Origin: Rhizophagus irregularis
Taxonomy: Eukaryota > Glomeromycota > Glomeromycetes > Glomerales > Glomeraceae
Reading direction: 5' to 3'
DNA length: 64,000 nt
Assembly (NCBI RefSeq): GCF_026210795.1
Contig: NC_089437.1
Span: 2,666,001 to 2,730,000 of the forward strand
Of this stretch, positions 1 to 11,864 are shown piece by piece (within the stretch, counting starts at the first letter, position 1; each line of letters begins with the position of its first letter). Below the pieces are notes generated by a model. It was given only the letters and a program-made list of their open reading frames with translations, did not search any database and was not told where the DNA came from. Made by a program: the position numbers and the translations under genes.

Positions 1-22
1 ACTGTTTCGGATACAGTTTGCC

Positions 23-1684
23 ATGAAAAGACAAGTGGAAATCGATCAAATTCATCCAAAATTATTCGCTACTAAGCGTACCAAATGTGAATCCACTCAA
101 AAAGATGTCCTCTCCACTAACAAAAATGACCTGCCACGTATTAGCATGTTATCCGTTGAAGAGGTTTTAAAATCTCACGTATTGTCTCTCGATATAGACA
201 ATTGTGAAGCTGAAAATGATAATGCTTTCATTGTCGCTGATCTTGGCGAGATTTATCGTCAGCATCTTCGTTGGCAGACTCATTTGCCTCGAATTAAACC
301 GTTTTATGGTAAATTGAAGTAATAATTTGTAAAGTAAATGTCAAATTTTTAAACCATTTTTTTTATTTTAACTTGAGAGTTTGCACATTTCTCATCTTTA
401 ACCTTATGTTGAGTAGCAGTCAAGTGCAATGCAGATCCTATGTTACTTAAACTATTGATAGCTTTAGGAACTGGATTTGATTGTGCTAGTAAAACCGAAA
501 TTCAAACTTTACTTAACATGGGAGTAGACCCGTCTAATATTATTTATGCCAATCCATGCAAACAAGGATCCTTTATACGATTTGCCGCTGAGCATGATGT
601 TAAAATGATGACGTTTGATAATGTTGAAGAACTTCACAAGATCAAACGTTTCTTTCCTAATGCTCAATTAGTCATTCGTATTCTCACTGACGATTCTAAA
701 GCTGTTGTCAAGCTAAGTGCCAAATTTGGTGCTTCTTTAGATAACACCGGGTTTCTTTTACAAACTGCCCGCGAATTAGGCTTAAGTGTCATTGGCGTTA
801 GGTAAATGTTATTGAAATATATTGATTTTTTTTTTCTTTTTTATAACAAAATTTTTCAATCTTTTTATTAGTTTCCATGTTGGTAGTGGTTGTTATGATG
901 AAAATGCGTATGTTGACGCCATTAATAGGGCAAGATTTGTCTTTGATCAAGCAACAGAATTAGGTTTCAATTTTCATTTACTTGATGTTGGAGGCGGATT
1001 TTCATTTTCACGTAAAAACAACGATGTTACTTTTGAAAAAATTGCGTCTGTTCTTGGGCCTGCTATTGACAAATGTTTTCCTTCCGATAACATTCATGTT
1101 ATTGCTGAGCCTGGACGGTATTACGCAGCTCCAGCTTTTACCATTGCTACACATATCATTGCAAGAAGAATAGTTCGTAGAGATCTTGATGAACATATTC
1201 CAAATATGGATGTTATTCAAGATGAAACACTTGTGGCTGGTGACGATCATCCATCATTTATGTGTAGGTATATCACAAATACAATTGATATTCTTTTTAG
1301 CAATACATCCAAATTCCAAATATTAATAAAAATTTTTAAATAGATTATATTAATGATGGTTTGTACGGCACTTTCAACTGTATCCTTTTCGATCATCAAA
1401 TCGTTACTCCTAAAGTTTTAATGAAGGAAGGAAAATTTTTGTTTGGTGAAACTTTGGACGAACCTGAATACAATTGCTTCATTTGGGGACCAACTTGCGA
1501 TTCTATCGATTGCATCACCAAAAACGGAAGTCTTCCTGAATTATTACCTGGTGATTGGTTATATTTTGAAGAAATGGGAGCTTATACAATTTCAGCATCC
1601 ACAAAATTCAATGGGTTTAGGAAAAGCAAAATCATTTATACCACCACTGACCCTCATGTTCTTACCATTCTCGATGATGCATGA
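23..1684 (+). CDS. SPE1: Ornithine decarboxylase (four exons)
   Basis: PLP-dependent decarboxylase that converts ornithine to putrescine, the first step of polyamine synthesis, in the cytosol. I read exons 23-308, 417-801, 872-1263 and 1344-1684 (1404 nt, 467 residues), all with GT-AG introns of 70-108 bp. Chosen joins restore family motifs: FYAVKCN with the PLP lysine (about K98) across intron 1, GVSFHVGSG across intron 2, and FMYYINDG across intron 3. Also visible are the glycine-rich GGGFSF, the EPGRYY phosphate-binding motif, and WGPTCDSID with the catalytic cysteine (about C406) that completes the active site across the dimer. Length fits fungal enzymes (about 430-480). The start is the first ATG, only 22 bases from the window edge, so an upstream exon cannot be excluded. 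Very sure of identity, fairly sure of all joins. Confidence 0.95.
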
Positions 1685-2470
1685 CATTTATTAATAAAAT
1701 GTATACATTCCTTAACATTACTGGAGATTTGGCTTAATATTAAAAGATTTTTTTTTAAAAGAAATTCGTTTTAATTATTGAGTTAAAACATATGGTACGT
1801 ACAGCATGTACAGTTACACTTTGGAACTACCATGGTGAAAATGGTATGTTGATTTAATTCTAAAATGATGAAAAAAAACGAAATACAAAGTGCAAATTTG
1901 GATTTGTTAATCTTTTGGAAGTTTGCACCGTATTTCATTATATAAATAATGAAATAATGTTGATTGGTCAACCTTAAATATTTGGTTTTAAATTGGAAAC
2001 AAATATTACAAGCGTTGCAGATCATTATTTGCTAATTCTGATAAAATTATTATACAATTTTTTTCGGTAAAAAAGATCAGATTTTTGACAATATTTTTTT
2101 TAAAAATTAAAAAATTCTAAATTTTATTGGAAGTGTTTTTTTATTGAATTAATGGAGATATTTAATTTTATATGAAAAAATTTTGATTTTTTAATAGAAC
2201 AGATATAGGAAAATAAATGCCAAAAGTTGCTTATATTTCAAATCAAAAAGATTTAAATTATTAATTTATTTTTCTGATTTTTTGAAATGTAATTTATTTT
2301 TTGGTTAAAAAATTAATTTTTAGTATCTATAAACTGTTTTAATTAAAAAATAACATTTTTTTATTATTAATTAAATATTTATATATTAATTAAATAAAAA
2401 TAAAAATAAATTTTAGTATTTTAAATTTGGATATTACTAAATTTTACCAATAATAATTATTACTACTAGA

Positions 2471-2794
2471 TAGAAATGTAATCACAACTAGGTCTTACTA
2501 ATTACAACTTGCAATTCACAACTACAACTCTATGTTTTTTACATAGTTATAATTACACAACTATTTGGAAAACAGTTGAGATATCAACCTTATTACTAGG
2601 ATTATTATCATTTAATTTAGCCAAAAATTACAATTTAGTCAAAGTATATATTTGGAGATAATTATTTCAAATAATTTAGCATTAAGTATTTCAACTGTTT
2701 TTTAAATGGTTATGTAATTATAGCTACTATATAAATAGTTGCAATTGTGATTGTGAGTTGCAATTAGTAATATCTAATTGCAATCACATTTCTA
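2471..2794. mobile_element. MITE-like inverted-repeat element
   Basis: The two ends are inverted copies: the left end starts TAGAAATGTAATCACAACTAG and the right end, read from the other strand, starts TAGAAATGTGATTGCAATTAG. Similarity continues for about 60 bp with mismatches. There is no reading frame inside, so this is a non-autonomous element. The superfamily is not clear, and a TA duplication is possible but not secure. Confidence 0.65.
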
Positions 2795-2917
2795 GCAATA
2801 TATTACATTAAATTTTATAAAGATTTATATAAATATAATATTATACTAGGAAAATGGTAAACCGTTATGTAGTTCAGAGCTCATCAGTATATAGTTAGAT
2901 AACTACATATTCAATTA

Positions 2918-3295
2918 TAGAGTTCCAATCCGTCATCCGACGGATAATCACATTTTGACAGTTGTACGCTCATTTAATTAATATAAAAGAGCATTTTTTT
3001 TAAGGATATCCTAAGAGCATAATACAGTATATAATTTATTAAATAAACTTTTTTTTCAAAAATGAAAGTGAGGAGAAATTAAGAACAGATTAAAATATCA
3101 TCCGACAGATGAAAATTTCAATCTGACTAAGATTTCACCCCATTTATTTTATGTTCAATTAATTAAATAATGCATAGTCTGATCACCTTACATCGAATGC
3201 AGTTCCTAAATTATAAATTATGAAACATAAATGTCTCTTTCCAAAAATAAATGAGAAGAAAATGATCATCCGTCAGATGACAGATTGGAACTCTA
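2918..3295. mobile_element. MITE with TA-flanked inverted ends (Tc1/mariner-like)
   Basis: Left end GAGTTCCAATCCGTCATC and the inverted right end GAGTTCCAATCTGTCATC match over more than 30 bp and both are bordered by TA. This fits a Tc1/mariner-type non-autonomous element. Internal sequence shows no gene. TA is weak evidence in such AT-rich DNA, but the terminal match is clear. Confidence 0.7.
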
Positions 3296-5199
3296 CTCAT
3301 TTAACTGATTAAAATAATTTTGTGTAATATAAGAACTAATTAAACGTCAACTCAAAGAACAAATGGACAGATAACAGGATATTTTGTACCATTATAGCTA
3401 GAAGATATAGAATCCGACCACTATACTTCCATTGACTAACTTGAAGCAGCTTACGTCCGCCAAACTCTTTTTGCCAAAAATTTCAGTTTCATCACCAATT
3501 AGTTTCAGTTTCGTCATTGACTGAACTATATAATAATAATTTTTAATTTTAATTTTAATTATATAAAATTATAGTTTTATTATAAAAATATATAAAATTA
3601 ATTATATTTATAATAGTTTTATAAATTCTTTTTAAAAAATGTTATATTTTAATAAAAAAGTAATTATTATAATTAAAAATCCATGGAAATTTATGAAAAA
3701 TCTATAGAAATATCATGAAATATTGAATTTTGGCATTTTGTCTTTTAATTTTAAATGTTTAAACTATTTCAGTTTCGTCAAATGACTAAATATTTCAGTT
3801 TCACCCAGCATTTCTATAACTAATATATATTATACTTGAATATTACTTTTATATAAATAATAAATAGCAAAAAATCTGGATAAAAAAAAATATTTTGCAT
3901 TTAAATATTTAATTGCTGATCCTCATATGATAGGTAGAAATTTTGTGTAACTATTATGGAGCTATGATTTATAATTAAAATAAATATATTCTGAATCTCA
4001 TGTTTCCTATTTTTAAAAATATTAAAAGAATACTTTACTTCTAGAAAACTTGTTATTATTGGTAACTTAATACCAATGAGAACTTCATTATGGTCCTTTT
4101 TCATGAGTTTAATGGTATTATTTATTTTAACTTCCAAATTTAAGATTCTAATACCTATGCTATTCCAATAAAACTTGACTTTCAAGTTACTTGAAATTCA
4201 ATTAAAAACACTTCATTATTAGAATAGTTTGCAACTTAAAAAATCCAAATACACTAAGTTTTATTTGTGAAGAAAAAGGAATTAATAGTGGAGTTTTATC
4301 TAGTTCTTTTGCTGCTATAAACACCATTTATAAATGTGTATTTGATAATAAAATAAACAAAATATCTAGAAGCAATAATATTAGGTTTTTATGATTCTTA
4401 TATGATTCAACAAATACTCAATAATGTAGATTTTTATCCTTTTACAATTTATTTATATAATATTATGATTTTTCATCAGTAAGTTAGGTCGGCATAAATC
4501 ATTGTATTGAAAAGCACTGTAAAATTTGGCGCATTGATCATTGCAATGATTTATGCCAACAAAATACTAAACAATGCACCAATTATTCAGTGCAATGATC
4601 ATTGTATTGGAAAGTGCATTGATTACTGTGACATAATTCAGCACCTTGATTAGTGTTAAAAGTTTCAGTGCGAATCTGTGACACAAAATTGCAAAGTTTA
4701 TTTACCTAACTTTAAGTTTATTTTTTATTAAGTTTATTTAGGTATATGGCTTCTTTCTTCGAAGCTGAAGTTTATTTTGCTTCAGTTTCGGTATTATTAC
4801 TTTATGATTTATCTTTTTATTTTTTTTATTCGCTCATACTTTTTATTTTTTTTATTGCTCATACTAATTATGTTTTTTCTTAACATTCAAACATAGAAAT
4901 AACATGAAACTTACCCTTACAACATTTCAAGTCAAGAAGCTGACAACATAAAAGAAAATAAAAATAGAACGTTAATTAACGCTCTTAAAGTAAAAAAAAT
5001 TAAAAATCTAAAAAAGTAAGTCTCTTTTTTATCCTTTTGTTTCTTTTAATTTTTTTAATTTCCCTTTGTTGATTGCGTTTTTTTTTGTAGAAATGGATTG
5101 ATAATTTGAAAATAGTTCCGATCGGTGGTATTACTAGTCATATGACTTATGGCCAAACCGATTTAGATAATCTTTTTTTAAGAGTTTTAAGAAAATTTT

Positions 5200-6775
5200 T
5201 TCTTTTTTATTTTAGGTAGAGAAGCTCGAGTGAAAACGGGATATTAAGGTATTTTTATTAATATTATTTTATTTATCATTATTTTTTTAGGAATGAAATT
5301 GACTTTTTCTTTTCATTTAGGAATAGTTCTTTGGCAGATTTCCTAGACTTTCTGAAAAGATAAGTGTTTTTTTGGAGTGTATGATAGCGTAATGGCGTTA
5401 GGAAACAATACTAACCCCATTTTTTTTATTCTTTTAGGTCCTTGAACACTCCTGAACGCTTCCTGAAATACAGATTTGAAGGTAGGCAGGTGTGTGCTGT
5501 GTATTGGTGTTAGAAAACAATACTAACGCCTTTTTTTTATTCTTTTAAATTCTTGGACGCTTCCTGGAATATAGATTCAAAGGTAGATAGGTATATGGTG
5601 TATATTTGCATTAGGAAACAATAATAATGCCTTTTTTTATTATTTTTTTAGGTTATTAGAAGCAAAATTTGCGGTAAGTTTCTTTGAGTGAATGCGTGGT
5701 AGTTAATGGCGTTATGATAATATTAATACCTTTTATTTTTTTTAGATCGTTTGTTAGAATTGAACCAACTGGGACTATGACCAAACCATTAACAACAGGT
5801 AAAAATGGTAGAATATTTCTATTTTTTTTAAAGAAGCGTTATATTAACATTTCTTTGTATTTTGTAGGTTCTTCTGGCTTCCCTTTACCATTGGATTCCT
5901 AGTAGGTATTTTGAAGTTAATTTTGATTTTTTTTTTGAAGTGCTATATTAACACTTTTTCTTTGTATTTTGTAGGTTTCTTTCAGCTTTCGGCATTGGAT
6001 ATTTGGATATCGGGTAGGCTTTAAAGACGAAAATTTGTTTTTTATTATTTTTTTTGAAGTGTTATACTAACACTTCTTTTATATTTTGTAGATTTCGTTC
6101 GGCATTGGATACTGAATACCGAGTATGCTTTAAAAACGAAATTTTTTTTATTATTTTTTTTGAAATATTAACTAATACTTCTTATATATTTTGTAGGTTT
6201 CTGCTTCAATATTTGGCTGCTCATGTAGTAAGTTTCTGGAAATTAATTTCAAAATTATTTATTTATTTTTTTTAAAAGAAACGTTTACTAACGTTTCATT
6301 TTTTCTTTTTTACTCAGTATAGATTTCAGCTTTGCATTTAGGTGTTAAATTTTTGGTAAGTTTTGAAGTTATATCATAACTTTAAAACTATTTGTTTTTT
6401 TTAAAAGAATCGTTTTATTAACATTTCTTTTTGTTTTTTCTTGTAGAAATTAATTTTGAATTTAAAGCTTTAAGTTTGGAAGAAAGCAATTTATTATGAC
6501 ACCATAGTCCCGTTCAGGTGTCTTTTTTAAAAATTTCAATTTTTTTTTTTTTAATATCAGATAAATTTTTTTATTAAATTTTTTTTATTTTAGGAACGAT
6601 TCAGCTCGGCAATTTCTTGGAATGGATATTTCTTGTAAGACTTGTGAGTTTTAGAAAGGATTTTTTTTAAAAATCTTAATGAAAACGTTATTAAATTAAT
6701 GTTTCTATCTTATTTTATTTTTAGGAACGGTAGATTTCTTGAAATGGGACTTATCATTATTTACAATAATGTGAG
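5200..6775 (+). other. Array of microexon/intron-like units in E1
   Basis: About ten repeats of one pattern: a poly-T stretch ending TTTTAG or TTTGTAG, a 30-55 nt segment, then GGTA-type donor sequence, then an intron-sized gap of 60-90 bp. Many gaps hold an inverted repeat with the branch-site consensus in its loop, for example GAAGTGTTA-TAC-TAACACTTC near 6055-6077, which spells TACTAAC. Several exon-like parts share the string CGGCATTGGATA. This could be a multi-exon gene of the element, or a non-coding array mimicking splice signals. Individual joins are not fixed. Confidence 0.55.
5746..5798 (+). CDS. E1 exon conserved with E2 (peptide with IEPTGTM)
   Basis: A 53-nt segment between a TTTTTTTTTAG acceptor and a CAG|GTAAAA donor. 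One frame reads FVRIEPTGTMTKPLTT. The last exon-like segment of E2 (30340-30421) reads FVGIEPTGTMSKLLTT. Of six nucleotide differences over the 48 shared bases, three are silent third-position changes, which suggests the segment is or was translated. I recognise no family. It is part of a longer spliced product that I cannot reconstruct. Confidence 0.5.
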
Positions 6776-7088
6776 TTTCGGGGATAATTTAAATTAAATA
6801 TATACTATAATAGACAGTTAGGTATATGAAAATAAAATAAATACAGTAAAATAAATAAATTAATTAATTAATAAATTAATAAATAAATAGAATAAAATGA
6901 AATTAAATAAATAAATTAAATAAAAAAATCTGTGCAATGATTTATGCGATGTAGATAAAACAGTGCGTTGATTGATGCTATTTTTCAATGCGCTGTTCTG
7001 TGTTGCCTTCGTAGAATCACATGATTTCACGCTGATCTGTGTTGGCATAAAACAATGCGCAGTTTTATGCGCACTTAACTTACTGATG

Positions 7089-8116
7089 TTATAGCATTTA
7101 TTTCAAATAATAATAATTATAAAAGGTTTGCAACTAGTTTATATATAAATATAAATAAAAATAAAGTGTAATATGGGTATATGACAGAAGATTAAGAGAA
7201 AATTATTTTTCAATTAGTATTTTTCAAAATGATGAAATGGTAAAACAATTTTAAAATATAACAGCTTCTTCAGTTTAAAATCAAATCCAATTATTGCAAA
7301 ATTATAATGGGATTAATCTTTTTGAAATTAATCATCTACTTATATAATTTAAATTTAAAAAATAATATGAAAAACTATTTTCTAAGACCTGATTGAAATA
7401 ATAAAAGAATTATACAATACATGTTTAAATTATATCTAAAAAAGTATATACCTAAAGATGATGAATTTTAATATCATATTTTAAATTGTTAGTATAATCA
7501 AAAAAGTACTATTTTGAAATAAAAAGCTTTATTTGTGATGTTTATAATGATAATCATAAAATTAATATGCATAAACTTTAGGCATAAAAAGTAATACTTG
7601 AAGCAATTGGATATAAAAATATTACTTCATTTGAAAGAAACATACTATCTGATGTAAGTATTATTATAGAAAATATTATATTATTTATTTACAATCTAAT
7701 TACAAAATATCCTATAGATAAAATTTTAGAGTCATGCTAAGGATCTTAAAAGTTATATTGAAACAATATCCAATTTATTTTCTAATGGATTTTTAAATAT
7801 TATACTAAATTTAATAATTAGAAATAAAACACTGCAAATGTTTTTTAATATTCATTATGTAAAAGTTTGATACTAATCCTAATGGTTCAAATAGAAAATT
7901 TTCAATAGTTGTAAGGAATTTCACTTATAAAAATTGATAAAAAATTTACAGATATGATAAATTATAATTATATAATACATATTAAATTAAAAATATGATT
8001 AAATATAAAATTTCACTTAGATTTTACTAAAAACAGTTCATGTCACTCGTAAATATCATCATAAAAATAGTTCAGATTGTAAGGCTTTTGATAAATTTAT
8101 TATTGTTTGTAAATAA
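7089..8116. other. AT-rich stretch without a clear gene
   Basis: About 1 kb with only short, stop-riddled frames. Fragments in the plus frames may be decayed upstream parts of the small frame that follows at 8117, but this is not provable by eye. Confidence 0.5.
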
Positions 8117-8455
8117 ATGACTGAAATTAAAAAAAGAGAATTTGAATTATTTTTTGCTGATAAAGTAAACATAAATATAAGTTTATATTATATTAATAAA
8201 AAAATGCAATTACTTATTCTCTATCTTAAAGATCAAAAAAGTGTATTATGGAAAAAATTTTCAGTTATATATCTTGATAAAATGAAACAAACTTCCTTTA
8301 TAGCTTATTTGCAAAATAAAAAATTTAAATATCATAATGATTTAGAAGGACTTTGTTTTATTTGTAATGATTATGCTTATCAACCATTTGAAGATTTGAT
8401 TAAATTAGTATCAAATAATATTATAAATAAGAAAATAAAGGTAAAAAAACATTGA
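8117..8455 (+). pseudogene. Small AT-rich frame, probably a decayed repeat-family protein fragment
   Basis: 112 codons, lysine- and isoleucine-rich, with a possible metal-binding pair in GLCFICNDYAY (C-x2-C). The style resembles C-terminal pieces of large lineage-specific repeat proteins in arbuscular mycorrhizal fungi, but I cannot name a family. No good exon context lies upstream, so it is probably a remnant. It could also be a chance frame in AT-rich DNA. Confidence 0.3.
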
Positions 8456-8771
8456 ATTACCTTATATTATACTTATTTCATAAAAATTCTAATTATAAAT
8501 AGTATTATTATAAAAACTCTTTCCTGTACCGTTCACATCCATTTTTCACACAAGAAATATTACGCTTTTTTCTCGTTAAATTACTAGAAAAATAGCACTT
8601 CAGTATTAAGACAAAAGTGTTCCTTGGTTTAAACAACACACTTTTTATTATCACTCTTTTCAGTTCGAACAAGTTTACAAGGGCTTAATAGTCCTTTAAA
8701 GACATAAAAATTTTGTTTTCTTGTGAAATTTTTTCAAAAGAAGGCGTAAATACGGCGCACCAATCAGATAA

Positions 8772-10103
8772 ATGATGCTGAATAAAGAAATTTTTATCAG
8801 CTATACTTTTTTCCGTCCAGAAAAAGTGAAACGGTACATGGGGGCTGATACGATATATTCTACCAGAAAAGGAAAGTTCTATATTCTTTTGCATGTGGAT
8901 TCTTTACAAAAAGAAAAAGATATGTTGACGATTATTACCAACAATAAACATATAATAAAGAAATATGATAAGCCTTATTTAATTAATTCAGATCGGCCTA
9001 TGATGAATACTAAATACAGGATTTCAAAATACTTGACAAGTGTATTTTGTGGATTACCTATTGACATAGAAACTAAAAACAAGTATTTTTTAAGAATACG
9101 TCAATTATTATTGGATAAACTTGTAGTCATTGAAAATAGATTGAAGAAACAAGAAAAGAACAGGCAAACTACAACTTATATTAAATTTAGTCATGGTAAA
9201 CGAACATGGTATTTGGGGTTCTATATCCCATGCTCATTTTGTAGTAACGTCTGTGCTTACGTGATGTCAAGAAATAGAAAAGTTTGTCAAAATTGTCGTT
9301 CGAAGGTGATCGTGACTTCTACACCTTCGCCGCAAAATGTGTTTAAGGATTTTAGTAAAGTTAAACAAGTAATAAGTAAACGCGTAGGCGTGTCTTATAC
9401 AAAAAAAGTTTCAATGGATGGTAGAACACGTAAATATGCAGTTACATATTCAAATTTACGGATAAACAAGCAATTTAAAATGCCAAAAGAACAAGAGAAG
9501 TATAAAAAGAGGTTTAAAAACAACCTCAAGAGTAATAAGAATAAATGGCAGGTTACAAATAATGGAATTGAATCAAAGGTACTTATTTCCAAACATAAGT
9601 TAAAACGTAGAGGTGATATCCTTAGGAAACAGTACATATCAGAAAAAGAAATGGAGTTTCTGGTAGATCAAGTTACGAGTAAAGTTGGATACAAAATGTT
9701 AATAGATGATATTTTTATGAATTATTCTTTTAACGAAGAGTATTTTTTTGAATTAAGAAAGAAAAAAGACGCTTCTTTTGAATGAAACGATGCTAAGTTA
9801 GCAGAACAGTTGAGTAGTGCTGGTCAAAGTGTTACAATAGATAATATTGTTACGGACCTTCAGGAAATGGAAATTAGTGGACAGGATAATGTCGCTCCTT
9901 GGCAAGAAATACTCAATAGACGAGAACCTATTACAAGGTCAGAATTTCATCAGGGTTTGAATAGTATTAGAGATAAAAGTCTTTTAACAACATATTGTAA
10001 TAGGGTTAGAAGAGGAAGGCGTGGACGTGGGGTTACTCATGACTATATGGTTAATCAGTATGCAATTAAAGCTCGTAAATTAGAGCAAGGTATGTTGTAT
10101 TAA
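8772..10103 (+). pseudogene. Long single-exon frame with an in-frame TGA; zinc-ribbon-like protein of unknown function
   Basis: Starts with ATG-ATG right after an in-frame TAA (8769-8771) and runs 337 codons to TGA at 9783-9785. The same frame then continues open for about another 106 codons (through MSSAGQSVT..., to TAA at 10101-10103), so the two parts look like one 443-codon protein broken by a single stop. Around residues 152-177 there is a cysteine cluster, CSFCSNVC then CQNC, like a zinc ribbon. The C-terminal half is lysine-rich and then basic (RRGRRGRG). Another stretch at 10510-10686 is open apart from one TGA (10630-10632). I do not recognise the family. Most likely a decaying gene of a repeat element. 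Confidence 0.45.
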
Positions 10104-10204
10104 GGGGATATAAGTATATGATTAGTTATTCTTGTTTTGTTTTTCTATTTTCTTTTGTGGGATGGCTAATTATTAAGAAACAAATTATCAAAAGGGAAAA
10201 AATG

Positions 10205-10500
10205 AATAATTATTTTAGGATTTTAGATCATTCCTTATCTGATAATATTTACATAAGGCTATTTGGTTAGAAAGAAAAATATATAGACAGTTTGTCTATC
10301 GAATTTATTTTTAGTTTCACATCATTCCATATTTGATTATATTTACATATGGCAAATTTTATTTGAAAGAAAAATATATAGACTTCCCCAGTAGTTTTAT
10401 CGAATTATTTAGAAAAATTGTTTTCGTTTATTTCATCATTCTGTATCTGATAGTATATACATACAGCTTTTTTAATAAAGAAAGAATCATACATGCACGT
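10205..10500 (+). repeat. Three diverged tandem units of about 100 bp
   Basis: Three consecutive units share ATCATTCC / TTTACATA / GAAAGAAAAATATATAGAC / ATCGAATTA in the same order. They begin right after the decayed reading frame. The 350 bp that follow (10510-10900) contain a TGA-broken frame and end in a short AAAT microsatellite near 10910-10935. Confidence 0.5.
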
Positions 10501-11038
10501 TATTTATAACGTGTAGTAAAGGAAGAAAAGCGGTGCGGTATTAGCGGTAAAGATAAAAAAGCTAAGTCACATAGTAAACGCACTGAAGTGGGTGTTAAAG
10601 ATGTTGACTGTAAGATATTAGAAAGTAATTGAAATAAATGGAATGATTTGGCATTCCATCGAGACGGTCATTGGGCAAATTTTTAGGTAGATCATGACAG
10701 TCACCTTTGAATTTGAGGTCGCATTATGGTTTTTAACTATGATGTGATTGTTTAGGTGACAGGTCAACTTGTTCTTTATGAAAAGTAGTCTTGTTTCATA
10801 ATGCTTAATTCTTATATGTATTTGTTTATCTTATATTTTGTAAGTTTATATATGTAAGTAAGCATGATTATAATAGGACATGATCGCATCTATAATAAAG
10901 TCTTAAAAAAAAAATAAATAAATAAATAAATAAATAGTATTATTATTAAGATGAATTGATAACTCAATTGGAGATCACTTAAAAAAAATTATGAAAATGA
11001 ATTATTAGTACATGGTAATAGCACAATAAAACATGTGG

Positions 11039-11864
11039 ATTAAACATGAGGCCCGAAACCAAAACTTCCCGAAACCCTTTAGATTTCGGTATATACTGAA
11101 ACTTAGTTTCGGGATGGGTATTTTTTTCCCGAAACTCGAAACCCGAAACTGACCCGAAATTCCTAAAACTTTTATATACTGAAATATAACTGAAACCTAT
11201 TAATTTACTTAATTAATTTTTATTAAAATAACTAAAATTATAACAATATTGAATTACTATCTGACATTTTATTAAAAAGACTTCTCAATTAAGTCCAAAC
11301 ATTTTTATTTTTATTTTTTATTTTTATGTTATAGATAGACTGTCATACAAGAGATTTAAGACATTACATAATAAAATATGAATACTAATCAAAATATATA
11401 ATTGTATAAAACTCCCACTTGAGAAGCCGCCTACCTTTTCAGTTATTCCCAAGACGAGAAGGCATGGCCTGCTAGTCCATAACATAGTAAGGGGTAGAAA
11501 CTATACTAGGGAAGTGATATCTATATTAAAAGAAGAATGAAAATTAATAAAATTAAAAGAAAAACTATATCAGGTGAATTAATGTGAGACAGCCAAAGGC
11601 TTGAATGTAAAAAGTAAAGATGGTTATCAAACATGATATATTGAATATCGATCTATTAATTATTTAAATTGCCACGTGATTATCCAATCAACGAGTTTCT
11701 GGATATCGGGATTAGTTTCGAGATAACTGAAATTAGTTTCGGGTTTCAGAATTTATTTAGGGTTTCAGAACTTGTTTAGGGTTTCGGGTGAGGTTTCGAT
11801 TCGTATATTCTGAAACCCAAAACTTTTGGAAATCCTCTCAGAGGTTTCGGGCTCCATGTTTAAT
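11039..11864. mobile_element. Inverted-repeat element with CCCGAAAC-rich ends
   Basis: Ends are inverted copies beginning ATTAAACATG, followed by AGGCCCGAAACC at the left and GAGCCCGAAACC at the right. Inside each end the motif CCGAAAC is repeated many times over about 150 bp. The middle has no clear frame. Non-autonomous DNA element with subterminal repeats. I found no convincing target duplication. Confidence 0.6.

Larger units (their letters stand above)
1685..4473. other. AT-rich intergenic stretch
   Basis: About 2.8 kb without a believable gene. It holds two inverted-repeat elements (listed separately) and scattered CAGTTTCGTC-like repeats around 3430-3810. Open frames here are short and AT-driven. 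Confidence 0.7.
4474..7088 (+). mobile_element. Element E1: TIR-bounded element carrying a microexon array
   Basis: Bounded by inverted ends: CATCAGTAAGTTA is perfect at both sides and the match is 22 of 25 to GCATAAA. Subterminal zones (4490-4690 and 6930-7075) are rich in short palindromic motifs of the ATCATTG / GCATAAATC type. There is no transposase frame. The centre (about 5200-6775) is a run of exon-like and intron-like segments. A second, larger element (E2) has ends starting TCATC and the same internal design plus a conserved exon, so E1 and E2 are probably one family. No clear target duplication at E1. Family unknown. Confidence 0.7.

Noticed and set aside
1783-2025. Minus-strand open frame after ornithine decarboxylase
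   Set aside because: Short, no domain or splice context, in AT-rich DNA that probably includes the gene's 3' region.
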